Assembly: GCF_041734735.1 (NCBI RefSeq)
Contig: NC_134900.1
Span: forward strand, 39,941,454-40,005,453
DNA from: Babylonia areolata
Taxonomy: Eukaryota > Mollusca > Gastropoda > Neogastropoda > Buccinidae
Direction: 5' to 3'
DNA length: 64,000 nt
Below the pieces are notes generated by a model. The model had not been told where the DNA came from. It saw nothing but the letters and a program-made list of their open reading frames with translations, and ran no database searches. Every line of letters starts with the position of its first letter. Position 1 is the stretch's first letter. Shown piece by piece: positions 22,701 through 31,350 of this stretch. The translations under genes were made by a program, and so were the position numbers.

Positions 22701-24816
22701 GAACAGACAGGCATGAAAGAGATCAGAGGCAGGCTGAGAGAAATTGAATGGTGAAGCAGGTGAGTCAGACAGACAGGCAATGGAAGGACACGATGGTGAC
22801 TGAGCAGTGGAGAGCAGTGGGAAGGTAGAGAAAGGTCTGGGAGTTGAGACAGGTGTGGAACGGTATCACCAATACCTGTCGATAACTTCAAAGTGCAGTT
22901 GCCGATTGCTGTGAAGATGTGTGATGAAATGTTAATCATTACAATCACACTGTGATCTCATGGCAGTCAGGGGAATGGGGGGGGGGGGGGGGACTGAGTG
23001 AGATAAGGGTGAACTTGTGGTTTTGTCATTTTCATATATAAACCTTTTTTGCTTTCTGTGTAACTTGTTTTAAGAACTGTTATTCATCCTGAAATGGCCC
23101 TTTGCATTCAGCTGGGCTATCATATTGGCTACATTTTGATTTGGTTGGAGGGGGAAGATATCAGTGTATCTAAGGCGGTAGTAATGGCTGTCCCAGTGTC
23201 TCAGGGAACACATGAAGTTGTTAGCACTGTGGCCCCCTGAGCAAAGGAGGTAGTAATGAATATCCCTGTGTCTCAGGGAACACATGAAGTTGTTAGCACT
23301 GTGGCCCCCTGAGCAAAGGAGGTAGTAATGAATATCCCTGTGTCAGGGAACACATGAAGTTGTTAGCACTGTGGCCCCCTGTGCTAATGAGGTAGTAATG
23401 GATATCCCTGTGTCAGGGAACACATGAAGTTGTTAGCACTGTGGCCCCCTGTGCTAATGAGGTAGTAATGGATATCCCTGTGTCTCAGGGAACACATGAA
23501 GTTGTTAGCACTGTGGCCCCCTGAGCTAAGGAGGTAGTAATGGATATCCCTGTGTCAGGGAACACATGAAGTTGTCAGCACTGTGGCCCTCTGTGCTAAG
23601 GAGGTAGTAATGGCCATCACTGTGTCTCAGGGAACACATGAAGTTGTTAGCACTGTGGTCCCCTGAGCTAATGAGGTAGTAATGGATATCCCTGTGTCTC
23701 AGGGAACACATGAAGTTGTTAACACTGTGGCCCCCTGAGCAAAGGAGGTAGTAATGGATATCACTGTCTCAGGGAACACATGAAGTTGTTAGCACTGTGG
23801 CCCCCCAGAGCTAAGGAGGTAGTAATGGATATCCCTGTGTCTCAGGGAACACATGAAGTTGTTAGCACTGTGGCCCCCTGTGCTAATGAGGTAGTAATGG
23901 ATATCACTGTGTCTCAGGGAACACATGAAGTTAGCACTGTGGCCCCCTGAGCTAATGAGGTAGTAATGGATATCCCTGTGTCTCAGGGAACACATGAAGT
24001 TGTTAGCACTGTGGCCCCCTGTGCTAATGAGGTAGTAATGGATATCACTGTGTCTCAGGGAACACATGAAGTTAGCACTGTGGCCCCCTGAGCTAATGAG
24101 GTAGTAATGGATATCCCTGTGTCTCAGGGAACACATGAAGTTGTTAGCACTGTGGTCCCCTGAGCTAAGGAGGTAGTAATGGATATCCCTGTGTCAGGGA
24201 ACACATGAAGTTGTTAGCACCGTGGCCCTCTGTGCTAATGAGGTAGTAATGGCCGTCCCTGTGTCTCAGGGAACACATGAAGTTGTTAGCACTGTGGTCC
24301 CCTGAGCTAAGGAGGTAGTAATGGCCGTCCCTGTGTCTCAGGGAACACATGAAGTTGTTAGCACCGTGGCCCTCTGTGCTAATGAGGTAGTAATGGATGT
24401 CCCTGTGTCTCAGGGAACACATGAAGTTGTTAGCACTGTGGTCCCCTGAGCTAATGAGTTAGTAATGGATGTCCCTGTGTCTCAGGGAACACATGAAGTT
24501 GTTAGCACTGTGGTCCCCTGAGCTAAGGAGGTAGTAATGGATGTCCCTGTGTCAGGGAACATGTGACAGTGACCTACACAGGGCAGTGGCTCTATGGGCC
24601 CAGTGTGGTTTAGCAGAGTGGTGAGCTCACAGGTCTGTGGAAGTCTGCTGACAGGAGAGGCCGAGTGTTATGAATACCCATTGTTATTGTTCTGATGATC
24701 ATTTTGTTGACCAGGCAGAGCGAGAGCTGATGCTGTCCAGGAAGATGCTCCAGTGGCAGGTGTGGGAGCCCCTGATAGGGGAGGCCCCCAAGAACCAGTG
24801 GAAGTGGCCCCTGTGA
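11389..24816 (+). CDS. NDUFA5: NDUFA5, complex I subunit (NADH dehydrogenase 1 alpha subcomplex subunit 5), five exons
   Basis: Joining 11389-11406, 12612-12656, 13421-13537, 16242-16307 and 24715-24816 gives a 115-residue protein, against 116 in human. All introns are GT-AG and all junctions are phase 0. Family landmarks occur in order: TTGLTGLAV near residue 7, then VLYEKIL, AAYRRYTEQIV, EPDVVKLE, AGQIEEVILQAE, SRKMLQW, VWEPL and the C-terminal NQWKWPL. These align collinearly with vertebrate and insect NDUFA5 as I remember them. The protein is an accessory subunit in the matrix arm of respiratory complex I. The start sits in GCGGTATGG, a good context. Introns are about 1.2, 0.8, 2.7 and 8.4 kb and are filled with SINEs, LINEs and satellites. 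No frameshift or stop breaks the model, so the gene appears intact. Identification is from recalled family sequence, not a search. Confidence 0.95.
11930..11975 (+). repeat. Poly-G tract, candidate G-quadruplex in NDUFA5 intron 1
   Basis: G runs of roughly 22, 16 and 4 bases are separated only by TT and TA, preceded by a CAACAA repeat. They are on the coding strand, so the pre-mRNA would carry them too. Confidence 0.9.
12340..12585 (-). mobile_element. SINE with tRNA-Arg(UCU)-like head
   Basis: On the minus strand GCCTATCGGGTAGGC serves as an A-box region. It is followed by a hairpin CTGGA-CTTCTAA-TCCAG whose loop reads as anticodon TCT, the arm typical of tRNA-Arg(UCU). A degraded B box (GGTCCAGGCT) follows, then a body of about 180 bp. 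This is a tRNA-derived SINE and not a tRNA gene, because the acceptor and T stems are lost. It ends about 27 bp before NDUFA5 exon 2. Confidence 0.6.
12612..12656 (+). CDS. NDUFA5: NDUFA5 exon 2
   Basis: The acceptor GTGTTGCAG precedes 15 codons encoding TTGLTGLAVARHPHQ, and the donor GTAAGA follows. The TTGL-GLAV core is the most conserved N-terminal block of the family. Confidence 0.95.
12725..12800 (+). repeat. (CA)n(TA)n microsatellite in NDUFA5 intron 2
   Basis: A compound (AC)n, (AT)n, ACAT run of about 75 bp. A (TG)n tract lies at about 12947-12968, directly before the next SINE. Confidence 0.9.
12975..13372 (+). mobile_element. tRNA-derived SINE, about 400 bp, near full length
   Basis: The head has an A-box-like GTGATGGCCTAGAGGTGACG and a B box GGTTTGAATCA. 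The body carries GATGAGATGATAAACCGAGG, CATGTAAAAGAACCCACGGC, TGGGTGGCGCTCTCAGTG and a GGGGGAGAGCAG hairpin region. The tail is A-rich with ATACAATACAA. Related bodies occur at 26065-26490 (plus) and 35868-36070 (minus). I recognise it as a SINE type common in gastropod genomes. It ends about 50 bp before NDUFA5 exon 3. Confidence 0.8.
13421..13537 (+). CDS. NDUFA5: NDUFA5 exon 3
   Basis: The acceptor CTGTTGTCAG precedes 39 codons beginning TLKVLYEKIL and containing AAYRRYTEQIVSDRM, with donor GTAAGG. This exon carries the family signature (human has LYTKIL and AAYRKYTEQI). Confidence 0.97.
14100..15050 (+). mobile_element. L2-type LINE fragment (reverse transcriptase C-terminal half)
   Basis: The fragment sits in NDUFA5 intron 3. 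The translation runs LQVVKLVTSLPP, then GTPQGCVLSPLLYSLLTHDC (RT motif before the catalytic site), FADDTT (catalytic FADD box), NNLELNVSKTKELI, FKFLGPIIS, and the C-terminal IESVLI-ITVWYGN and RIIKTATKITGA blocks. This order and wording match fish and mollusc L2 elements as I recall them. A stop (TGA at about 14873) falls before the expected RYRS segment, and the endonuclease and N-terminal RT are missing. It is a 5-prime-truncated dead copy ending in a (GT)n-rich tail near 15050. Confidence 0.85.
15051..16241. other. NDUFA5 intron 3 remainder, A/T-rich
   Basis: Mostly low-GC unique sequence with poly-T stretches before exon 4, a (TG) run at about 15056-15130 and a C-run at about 15259-15278. 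I see no gene or recognisable element. Confidence 0.5.
16242..16307 (+). CDS. NDUFA5: NDUFA5 exon 4
   Basis: The acceptor GTGTGTTTAG precedes 22 codons, EPDVVKLERKLNAGQIEEVI followed by LQ, and the donor is GTCAGT. The human counterpart has EPDVKKLE and GGQLEEVILQ. Confidence 0.97.
16308..16956. repeat. Start of NDUFA5 intron 4: CT-, C- and GT-rich simple sequence
   Basis: A (CT)n region spans 16355-16400. A C-run lies at 16420-16437. (GT)n lies at 16692-16731. GA-rich sequence precedes the ATT tail of the LINE. No gene is seen. Confidence 0.7.
19344..20528 (+). mobile_element. Nested LINE fragment (LINE-B) inside LINE-A
   Basis: The plus-strand translation begins KRFWSYIKSLRHDSSGVS. It continues with SRHGFRARSCETQLLTLFHD, VILDFSKAFGKDPH (catalytic-region RT motif), GLTLDWIKAFLSDRTQ and SRLPQGTVLGPILL, then a shifted frame with the ADDC catalytic box (LLADDC at about 19937) and WEQRWGMEFHPEK. 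An internal deletion joins this to the C-terminal PYKFSFFP segment and a 3-prime UTR. It is 5-prime truncated. Direct repeats AATTGAAG flank it at 19336-19343 and 20529-20536. Excising one repeat plus the insert restores the LINE-A frame (DASIFN joined to CSSSVTVTDEL), which confirms both boundaries. Confidence 0.9.
21110..22700 (-). repeat. 40-bp satellite (44-bp variants) grown inside LINE-A
   Basis: About 38 copies of a 40-bp unit carry ACAGACTGAGCATTGAACAG and GACATCAGAGGT, with 44-bp variants holding an extra GACA. On the minus strand the edge unit reads CTGTTCAATGCTCAGTCTGT, which encodes LFNAQSV at the N-terminal edge of the LINE-A endonuclease domain. LINE coding sequence resumes on both sides. 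Confidence 0.93.
23160..24565 (-). repeat. 70-73-bp satellite in NDUFA5 intron 4
   Basis: About 19 copies of a unit contain GGTAGTAATGGATATCCCTG and CACATGAAGTTGTTAGCACT. Units are 70 or 73 bp depending on CTCAG against CAG, or 67 bp where GTT is lost. Minus-strand frames reading MCSLRHRDIHYY are short, repeat-derived and interrupted. The array ends about 150 bp before exon 5. Confidence 0.93.
24715..24816 (+). CDS. NDUFA5: NDUFA5 exon 5 (terminal coding exon)
   Basis: The acceptor TTTTGTTGACCAG precedes 33 codons from AERELMLSRKMLQWQVWEPL to NQWKWPL and then TGA. The C-terminal WKWP is diagnostic of the family (human QWKWPI). Confidence 0.97.
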   Translation, partial: AERELMLSRKMLQWQVWEPLIGEAPKNQWKWPL

Positions 24817-25335
24817 TGTCTGTGCCCCGAACTGAATGACTGACTGTCCTGGACAAGGAACTAGGTCTGTGTGTGTTAGAGTGTCTGCTGACAACAGTTG
24901 TGGTCAGACTGGCCTGACTAGTGCTTTAGGTTGGTGCAAGGTCAGGCATCTGTCCCTCTTTTCTTTTTTTTCTCTTGTTTTATACAGCAGGCATGGTGTA
25001 GTGTATATGGATCAGTCCACACACTTTGAAACCTCTTGGAAAGTGAAACTGGTTAGACTGGATATGCAATGGTTTGTTTTTCAGTTCACTTAGAGCCCTG
25101 TCCCTCTTTCTGCCTGTTTTTTTTTTTTTTTTTTTTTTTAAAGATATGTGTATTTTTATATTTTAGAATTCTTATCAGGGGCAGTGAAATAATCGAATAT
25201 GAATCCAAAGGATACCATTTTCATTTTCAAATGAACATGAGGGAATTTATTGGCAGAAGATTAGTTGCAGATACCCTTTAATGGAGGTTTCATAAGTGTT
25301 TGAAAAGACGTCAGAATGAAAAGTTCAAGTCATAT

Positions 25336-25454
25336 AATAAATGTTAATTGTTTCTGCTGTTTCTTTTGTTGTTATGGAAGTTGCACACAGAACAATGTTA
25401 GATGCATAAACTAAGCCTTTATCCAGTTGTGGAGATGTTAACTGGTTGAATAAA
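25336..25454 (+). promoter_or_regulatory. Candidate NDUFA5 polyadenylation signals
   Basis: AATAAA occurs at 25336-25341 and 25449-25454, about 520 and 630 bases after the stop codon, with T-rich sequence after the second. Either could end the transcript. An unspliced 3-prime UTR is assumed, and the poly-T at 25119-25139 would lie within it. Confidence 0.4.
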
Positions 25455-25737
25455 TTGACTGTTTAAAGTAAAGTACATTTGTTTGTGTGTTCATTCTCCT
25501 CAGTGATTCTCTCCGACTGGTTGTTTGCTCTTCAGGCCATCAGTCGCTGGTTTCCATTCTGTGCTGCTGGGGGGAAATGAGGGAGGTGAAGAAAAGAGAA
25601 ATTGTTAACAAACAGGGCTCATTTCAGGAGTCAACACCCATCAGTTCTTAAAACCAGTGGAAGACAACCCAAGATGGTGTGAAAAGGTCAGTCAAGGCAA
25701 CATTAAAAAAAACACACAACAGTTTGCCAATGTCTGG

Positions 25738-25980
25738 TCCACATGGAATTGAAACGAAGTTGAATATATTGACAATAACTTAGTTTCATTCACATCTGTT
25801 TCAGTCCTTGTAAAATTGAAATGAAGTTGAAGATATTAAACAGACCATTTCATTCACATCTGTTTCAGTCCTTGTAAAATTGAAATGAAGTTGAAGATAT
25901 TGACATTACCGTAAACAGCCCATTGCACTCACATCAGTTTCAGTCCGTGTAAAATTGAAAGGAAGTTGAAAATAATGCTT
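25738..25980 (+). repeat. Short tandem repeat, 3-4 degenerate copies of about 65-70 bp
   Basis: TTGAAATGAAGTTGAAGATA and CATTCACATCTGTTTCAGTC recur at about 25748, 25814, 25877 and 25954, with indels between copies. Confidence 0.8.
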
Positions 25981-26064
25981 TCCTTCAGGACATAAGTGGT
26001 AACCACTATTTTCTCTTTACAAGACTAAAGGCTTGAGGTTTGACTCAAATATAAGAACCAGAAT

Positions 26065-26490
26065 TTTTACTCCTGTGGTGGTGTAGGGTGCTAGTCCTTT
26101 GGATGAGACGATTAACTGATGTCCTGTGTGCAGCATGCACATAGCAGACAGTTGTTAAGGTGCTAGTCATTTGGATGAGACGATTAACTGATGTCCTGTG
26201 TGCAGCATGCACATAGCAGACAGTTGTTAAGGTGCTAGTCATTTGGATGAGACGATTAACTGAGGCCTTGCATGCAGCATGCACATAGCGCATGAAAAAG
26301 AACCCACTTGATGTCACTAGCAAAACTGTTCAGAAAAATCCACTTTGGTCACAAAACAAGTACACTTGTTGACAGAAAGAAGAGGCCAGAAAGGGTTTGT
26401 GCTGCTTTTTTGTGATGCCCATCCCCGAGTGGAACAGCCTAAATTGTACTGGGAACAATCTGTTGTGACAAAAAGTGTTACAATACAAGG
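26065..26490 (+). mobile_element. SINE copy with internal 72-bp triplication
   Basis: The body (GGATGAGACGATTAACTGA, then GTGTGCAGCATGCACATAGC) belongs to the SINE family at 12975-13372. Its core is repeated in tandem three times with an exact 72-bp step (26088, 26160 and 26232). The rest continues once: GAAAAAGAACCCAC, a GGGAACAATCTGTTGTGACA segment and an A-rich ACAATACAA tail. The tRNA-like head is not recognisable. Confidence 0.7.
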
Positions 26491-26749
26491 TACACAGTAC
26501 ATGCTCTCTGTCTGGGCTGCTATCATGCCAGCATAAAAGTGAATAATGGATACAGAAACTTCTCTCCCTCTCTCTTTTATTATTTATTTATTTTTATACA
26601 CTGTATTGATGCTTGCTAATAAATCAGTATGTGATTATCATGCCCACATGTCACCCAGCACTGTTTGGGAGGAACTTATCCAACCTCCCTGTCACATTTC
26701 CACTAATAAACCTTCACTGGCTGTCGCTTTTGACTACACACGGAAGCTC

Positions 26750-27068
26750 ATGTGGGTCGTCCACGACCCATACCTTTTAAAGAGACAAAAACCTGTATAT
26801 TCCTCCAAAGTTTGTGTGTGTCGTGCACGACCCATACTTTGCAAAGAGACAAAAACCTGTATATTCCTCCAAAGGTTGTGTGGGTCGTGCATGACCCATA
26901 CTTTGCAAAGAGACAAAAACCTGTATATTCCTCCAAAGTTTGTGTGTGTCGTGCACGACCCATACTTTGCAAAGAGACAAAAACCTGTATATTCCTCCAA
27001 AGGTTGTGTGGGTCGTGCATGACCCATACTTTGCAAAGAGACAAAAACCTGTATATTCCTCCAAAGCT
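26750..27068 (+). repeat. 64-bp tandem array carrying palindromes
   Basis: Five copies step exactly 64 bp (TCGT at 26757, 26821, 26885, 26949 and 27013). Each holds GTCGTGCACGAC or a one-base variant, a perfect 12-bp palindrome, followed by CAAAGAGACAAAAACCTGTA. Confidence 0.93.
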
Positions 27069-27153
27069 TATAACAAAATATAGAAAAGGAAAATATATCA
27101 TAACAACTGATTACACACACATGCCCTCGCACACGCACACACGGACTCACACA

Positions 27154-28665
27154 AACACATGATGATGATGGCAGTTTCTTCGTATCCGAAGATCACTGGG
27201 AAGAAGGTCTAGTCCGGGTAGGCAAGCCTTCTGGTGGCTGTACAGGCCAATCCTGGACTTGCATTGTCGGGAGCAGCTGGCGCACGTGAAAGTTGGCTGG
27301 TCGCTGGAGGGGTGAACTTGAGATGATGTCTCCTTTCTCCGCTCGCGTTTTTCCCTGGCTGTCTGTGTCCTTTCCTTTTCAAATTTCCTGACAGCTTTCC
27401 TGGTGGAAGTTTTCCAGGCAGATCTGTTTGCTGCCAGTGTCTCCCAGCTGTGGTGGTCAATTTCGCTACGTGACATCTGCTGCTTCAGTTGGTCCTTGTA
27501 GCGTCTGTGTGGAGCTCCAACGCTGCGTTTACCTTCATGCAGTTCGCTGCAAAAGACAGCCTTTGGCATTCTGGAGTTGTCCATACGCGCTACCTGACCT
27601 GCCCAGCGCAGCTGTCGAAGCATCAGCATTGACTCGATGCTTGGGAGATCAGCTTTCTCCAGGACTTCGATGTTGGTGGTATAGTCCTGCCAATTGATGC
27701 CCATGATGAAAAAACAACAAAAACATCGCTCTCAGCTCAAAAATCAGACTGATGCGTTCCCTGGTTATATCAATATTGCTCTACGCCTGCGAGACTTGGA
27801 CCCTGACTGCAGACATCGAGAGAAGAATCCAAGCTGTCGAGATGAGATGCTTTCGTAGACTACTTGGCATCTCCTACAGAGACCACATCACTAACACGGA
27901 AGTGAAGAACAGAATCAAGCAAAGTATTGGACCCTACGAAGACCTTCTGTCCATAGTGAAGAAACGCAAACTTAGGTGGTATGGACACATCTCCCGATCA
28001 TCTGGTCTTGCCAAAACGTTCCTGCAAGGCACCGTACAAGGAGGCAGAAGGAGAGGACGGCAGAAGAAGAGATGGGAAGACAACATCCGGGGGTGGACAG
28101 GCTTGACGCTCGGTGACGCCCTGAGGAAATCAGAAAACCGTGAAGAGTGGAGAGGGGTGGTGGTCAGGTCAGCAGCGGTGCCCCAACGGTCTGAACCCAG
28201 ACTACGGGAGAGGTGAAGGTGAGGTGAGGTGAAGGTGATGAAACGTAGGCATCTCTGGTGGAAACGCTCCAGCAGCTTGATGTGTCTCCTGTAGAGGACC
28301 CAAGCTTCAGATCCATACAGCAGGGTACTGATGACGACTGCCCTGTAGACCTGGATTTTGGTCGAGAGTCTTAGGGAGTGGTTTTGCCAAACACGTTTCT
28401 GGAGACGTCCAAATGAGCTGCTAGATTTGGACTGACGATGGTCCACATCCTTGGAGATTGTGGCATCGTTGGAGATGATGCTTCCAAGGTAAGTGAAATG
28501 TTCCACAGCATTCAGTTGGTGCCCGTCAATGTAGATCTTGGGTGGTGCGTAGGTGCCACGAAGGGGTGCCTGGTACATGACTTCGGTCTTCTTCAGACTA
28601 ATGGTGAGGCCAAAAGCCCGGGCTGCATCAGCAAAGTGGTTGACGACTAACTGCAGAGATTCCTT
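27154..28665 (-). mobile_element. LINE fragment (RTE-like C-terminal region, LINE-D)
   Basis: The minus-strand translation runs FADAARAFGLTISLKKTEVM (RT C-terminal), HFTYLGSIISNDATISKDVD, RLSTKIQVYRAVVISTLLYG, SEAWVLYRRHIKLLERFHQR and CLRFI. After a nested insert it resumes MGINWQDYTTNIEVLEKADL, LRQLRWAGQVARMDNSRMPK, RYKDQLKQQM and a C-terminal zinc-finger-like C-x2-C (CASCSRQC...H). The 3-prime end is a short (CAT)n. It is flanked by 25-bp direct repeats at 27129-27153 and 28666-28690 with one mismatch, though these are CA-rich. The 5-prime part (endonuclease and main RT) is absent. It lies within the candidate DNA transposon. Confidence 0.85.
27712..28235 (+). mobile_element. Nested LINE fragment (BovB/RTE-like C-terminus, LINE-C) inside LINE-D
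   Basis: The plus-strand translation reads NIALSSKIRLMRSLVISILL, YACETWTLTADIERRIQAVE, MRCFRRLLGISYRDHITN, KKRKLRWYGHISRSSGLAKT, FLQGTVQGGRRRGRQKKRWE and ends near VPQRSEPRLRER. It has a GGTGA-rich tail. This is the thumb and C-terminal part of an RTE-type LINE, 5-prime truncated. Direct repeats TGATGAAA lie at 27704-27711 and 28236-28243. Removing the insert rejoins LINE-D as RCLRFI-MGINWQDY in frame. Confidence 0.9.
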
Positions 28666-29085
28666 GCACACGCACACACAGACTCACACACTCAGAAGAA
28701 ACACATGCTCACGCATTCACACACACACACACACACACAACTGATCACACAAACGCATAACACCACATGCACATACATTCAAACCCTACTTATGCACACA
28801 GAGATAGAGAGAGACTCAGACAGACAGACAACGAGACACAGAGAGAAAGAAGAGAGATGACTCATAGCATCTATACATGCACAAAGATATTCAGGCACAC
28901 AGGTACATGCTGTCAGAGAAAGGAATGGAAGGGGGTTATAGCTGAAGACGGGCAAAAGGGACGGGGTGAGGACGGGGAGGGGGGTGGTAGTGGGAGAGTA
29001 GTGGGGTAGTGAGGCTATTGAAAGTAAAACTAATGAATTTTCCTCCACTAATTGTAAATTAAACCTTCTGAAATCACTATTAAAA
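28666..29085. repeat. CA- and GA-rich simple sequence inside the DNA transposon
   Basis: (CA)n-rich DNA to about 28800 is followed by AGAGAGACTCAGACAGACAG-type sequence and a G-rich stretch near 28960-29010. No gene is seen. Confidence 0.7.
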
Positions 29086-29384
29086 AGGTATGGGTCGTGT
29101 ATGACCCACACGAGCTTTCGAGGGGTGACCACGTTTTTTCCTCTTTAAAAAGCATGGGTCATACACGACCCACACAAGCGTCCGAGTGTAGTTAAAACGC
29201 CACCTTAAATTACTCATTAACTAATTAATGATTTTTTTTTCCATTTTTTGGCAAAAGTTGGCCTTTTAGGTGTAGGAAGCATTTCTGAAATTTCGTGGAA
29301 ATATATTTAGAATTAGCTGAGATATTTGCGTTTTTGTACCCTTCTGGGTCGTGTATGACCCACGATAGCCAGCGAAGGTTAATG

Positions 29385-30779
29385 TGGTGTCATATCTGTT
29401 AAGTGTGGAGAGGTGGCTCAGTGGTAAAACACCTGCTGGAGAGGCGAAGTGCAGATAATAAGCTGAAAACATTAAGAGTGTGTGGTTTTGTGTGCCATCT
29501 ACTTCCCTTGCCTGTCCAATTGCGGTCACACATGCACACACGCACACACACACACAAACTCGGGCATGCACATGTGCTCACACACACACACAAACACACA
29601 CGCATGCATGCACTTCACATGTGCATGATTTCGATTCATTTGAAAGCCAGTTTAATACAACTTTAACCGTTTACAAACAACCACCACCACCACCTGTTTT
29701 GTACAAAGTCAGTTCCCACGTCAGAACTCTGCACAGTGGAACATGTCAACAAAACCAGGCTTCACTGAAGCACATCCTGAGGACATGAAGAAGCTGTACC
29801 ACAGCTCAACCTCACGACTTCCACTGGTCTGGCCTGCTGCATTACTCCCCCCTGAAACCCTCACACCCCCTCTTTCTTGCTCCAGTGTTCGCATACAAAT
29901 GGTAAACTGAAAGTCTGATGTCTTATTGTGCCTTAAATTGAAAACCATATTTCGGAGGTCAGAACAGCCACACTGAGAAATTAAAGACGTCGGGCAGAGC
30001 GTGACGCTCTTATCTGCCATTGCAATTCCAGCGTGCATGACTGAGGCACACACGTACACACATACACACGCGCGTACGCATGCATACACGCTCAGTCGCA
30101 CACACGCACACAGATGTCCAAGCTGACATAGCGGCCCGGGTATTGACCGGTGACAAAGCGCTCAAGGTCAAGGTGTTCCGTGCTGGGGTGGTGACGTTAG
30201 CCATTGGTGGAGGTCCCAAGACAACACTCGGTAAAAATGGTACATTTTGTCACATGCTGCTCGTGCAACACGCCGTGAGAGTTGCAGGTTTGTGAACTCA
30301 CACAAGCTCAGAGAGCAGAGGCCAGTTCGAAAGAACGGAGCTGCAGTGTGCAAGGTGGATTTGAAATTCAAATGGGATGGTTTATGTGAAGAGAAACAAA
30401 TTTAGACGACAATACAAACATGGAAAATGGGAAACGGACTCCCAGATAGAATTCTCAACATTTTGGATTAAAAAAAAAGAAAGAAAGAAAAACAACCGTG
30501 AAATTACTGTTCTTCAGCCCCTGTTTTTTTTACAGTGGACTGTTCAGCTTAGCGAAAGCAATATTCCACAGGCGACACACCAGGAACGATTAAAGGGAAG
30601 TAACTACGTTTTGGCAACTCTTCCCAGCCTTGAATCCATTAACTTCCCTTATTACGACCAGATATTTAGTGCTCCGACACAAGACATGGCCGAAACAGCT
30701 GTGTGAGGCATTGGGGAGACACACAGGGTTTTCTGGAGGACTGAACTGTAACTGTTTTCATTAATGAACACCACATTGG
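29385..30779. other. Interval without a recognisable gene
   Basis: It contains GGTGGCTCAGTGGTAAAACA near 29410, which resembles a Pol III A-box region of a SINE head but lacks a clear B box. (CA)-rich tracts lie at 29530-29605 and 30045-30115. The rest is unique. No conserved domain is apparent in any frame. Confidence 0.5.
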
Positions 30780-30880
30780 ACCCTGTGTGTGTTTAATGCT
30801 TATCGGAGAGCACTTTGAGCTCCCTCTTATGGAGAAAAGCGCTCGAGTATCCATTCTTCTTCTTCTTCTTCTTCAGGCAT
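30780..30880 (+). mobile_element. Retroelement 3-prime tail with (TTC)n
   Basis: GAGCACTTTGAGCTCCCTC, then AAAAGCGCTCGAGTATCCAT and (TTC)6, resembles the GCGCTATRTAARTA tail of LINE-A and of the element ending at 62352. It differs in its terminal microsatellite. Only the tail is recognisable. Confidence 0.5.
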
Positions 30881-30929
30881 TGATTGACATGATATGGCAC
30901 TTTGTTTTCTGGTGCCACCTGTCCCTCCC

Positions 30930-31311
30930 TGGGAGTTTACAAAAGCAAACGTCAACATGTGCTTCTGACGCATCAAAAGGAAAATCTCCACATATAATAG
31001 CAGTATCTGTCAGAATTGAATTAGAAGAAAATGTTGATTATCATTTAAAAGTTTACACTGATGGCTCGATCCTGGATGATAGCAGTGCAGGATCTGCTTT
31101 TGTCATTCCTGACCTAAAAACAGAAAAATCATATTATTTAGGTAAGGGACATTCAATTTTTACAGCTGAATTGGTGGCCATTCTTATGGCTTTAAATCAT
31201 CTTGTTGATATACCAATCATAGTAAGTAATATCCTATTTTGTGTTGATTCTCAATCTGTTTTAAAAAGTTTGCTCCTTTTTGAGAATAATCAGAGAAGAT
31301 TTATTGTTTGA
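30930..31311 (+). pseudogene. Retrotransposon RNase H domain fragment
   Basis: The open frame shows the RNase HI core: LKVYTDGSILDDSSAGSAFV (first catalytic Asp in YTDGS), GHSIFTAELVAILMALNHL (catalytic Glu in AELVAI) and FCVDSQSVLKSLL (catalytic Asp in VDSQS). It then stops after ENNQRRFIV. The last third of the domain, with the GH-x-GV-x-GNE motif and final Asp, is missing, so it is not a working enzyme. RNase H of this kind occurs in I/jockey-type LINEs. No RT is adjacent, so it is an orphan fragment. A region of retroelement origin is certain, the clade is not. Confidence 0.8.
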
Positions 31312-31350
31312 AATTAGGTATTTATTGCACTCCCTATTTGTGAAGGGTAC

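Larger units (their letters stand above)
16957..22980 (-). mobile_element. Near full-length decayed non-LTR retrotransposon (CR1/L2/jockey-like), called LINE-A
   Basis: Read on the minus strand from about 22950 down, an N-terminal stretch precedes the apurinic endonuclease domain (LFNAQSV, DIVFLTETWL near 21040, ILGDFNFHFD near 20690, HTLDWLITCDFD near 20550, DELSSDHSVV near 19300). Reverse transcriptase follows: KNYRPVSNLPFMSKLLEKA near 18390, RVPQGSVLGPVLFT near 18030, HSYADDTQ near 17935 and LQLNADKTEAMIIG. A C-terminal domain has LHWLPVSHRIKYK. The 3-prime end reads GCGCTATATAAATACC then (ATT)n at 16957-16980. It is dead: frames break near 18330 and 17520, and a TGA lies at 18096-18098. 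It is split by a nested LINE at 19344-20528 and by a satellite at 21110-22700. It occupies most of NDUFA5 intron 4, antisense. Clade assignment is tentative. Confidence 0.85.
26705..29384. mobile_element. Candidate TTAA-type DNA transposon (piggyBac-like ends), no transposase seen
   Basis: The left end begins TAAACCTTCACTGGCTGTCG. The right end, read on the minus strand, begins TTAACCTTCGCTGGCTATCG, an inverted match with TTAA (TAAA on the left) at the boundary. Inside the ends are near-palindromes GGGTCGTGYAYGACCC: five at the left in a 64-bp tandem array, and three at the right near 29095, 29155 and 29348. The left segment CTTTTGACTACACACGGAAG is mirrored near 29185 on the minus strand. The interior is mostly a LINE insertion and CA/GA-rich DNA. 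The piggyBac affinity is inferred from the TTAA and palindromic ends only. Confidence 0.5.

Noticed and set aside
23185-24565. Repeated MCSLRHRDIHYY-type minus-strand frames
   Set aside because: They are short, broken wherever the unit loses 3 bp or gains a base, and lie inside an NDUFA5 intron array.
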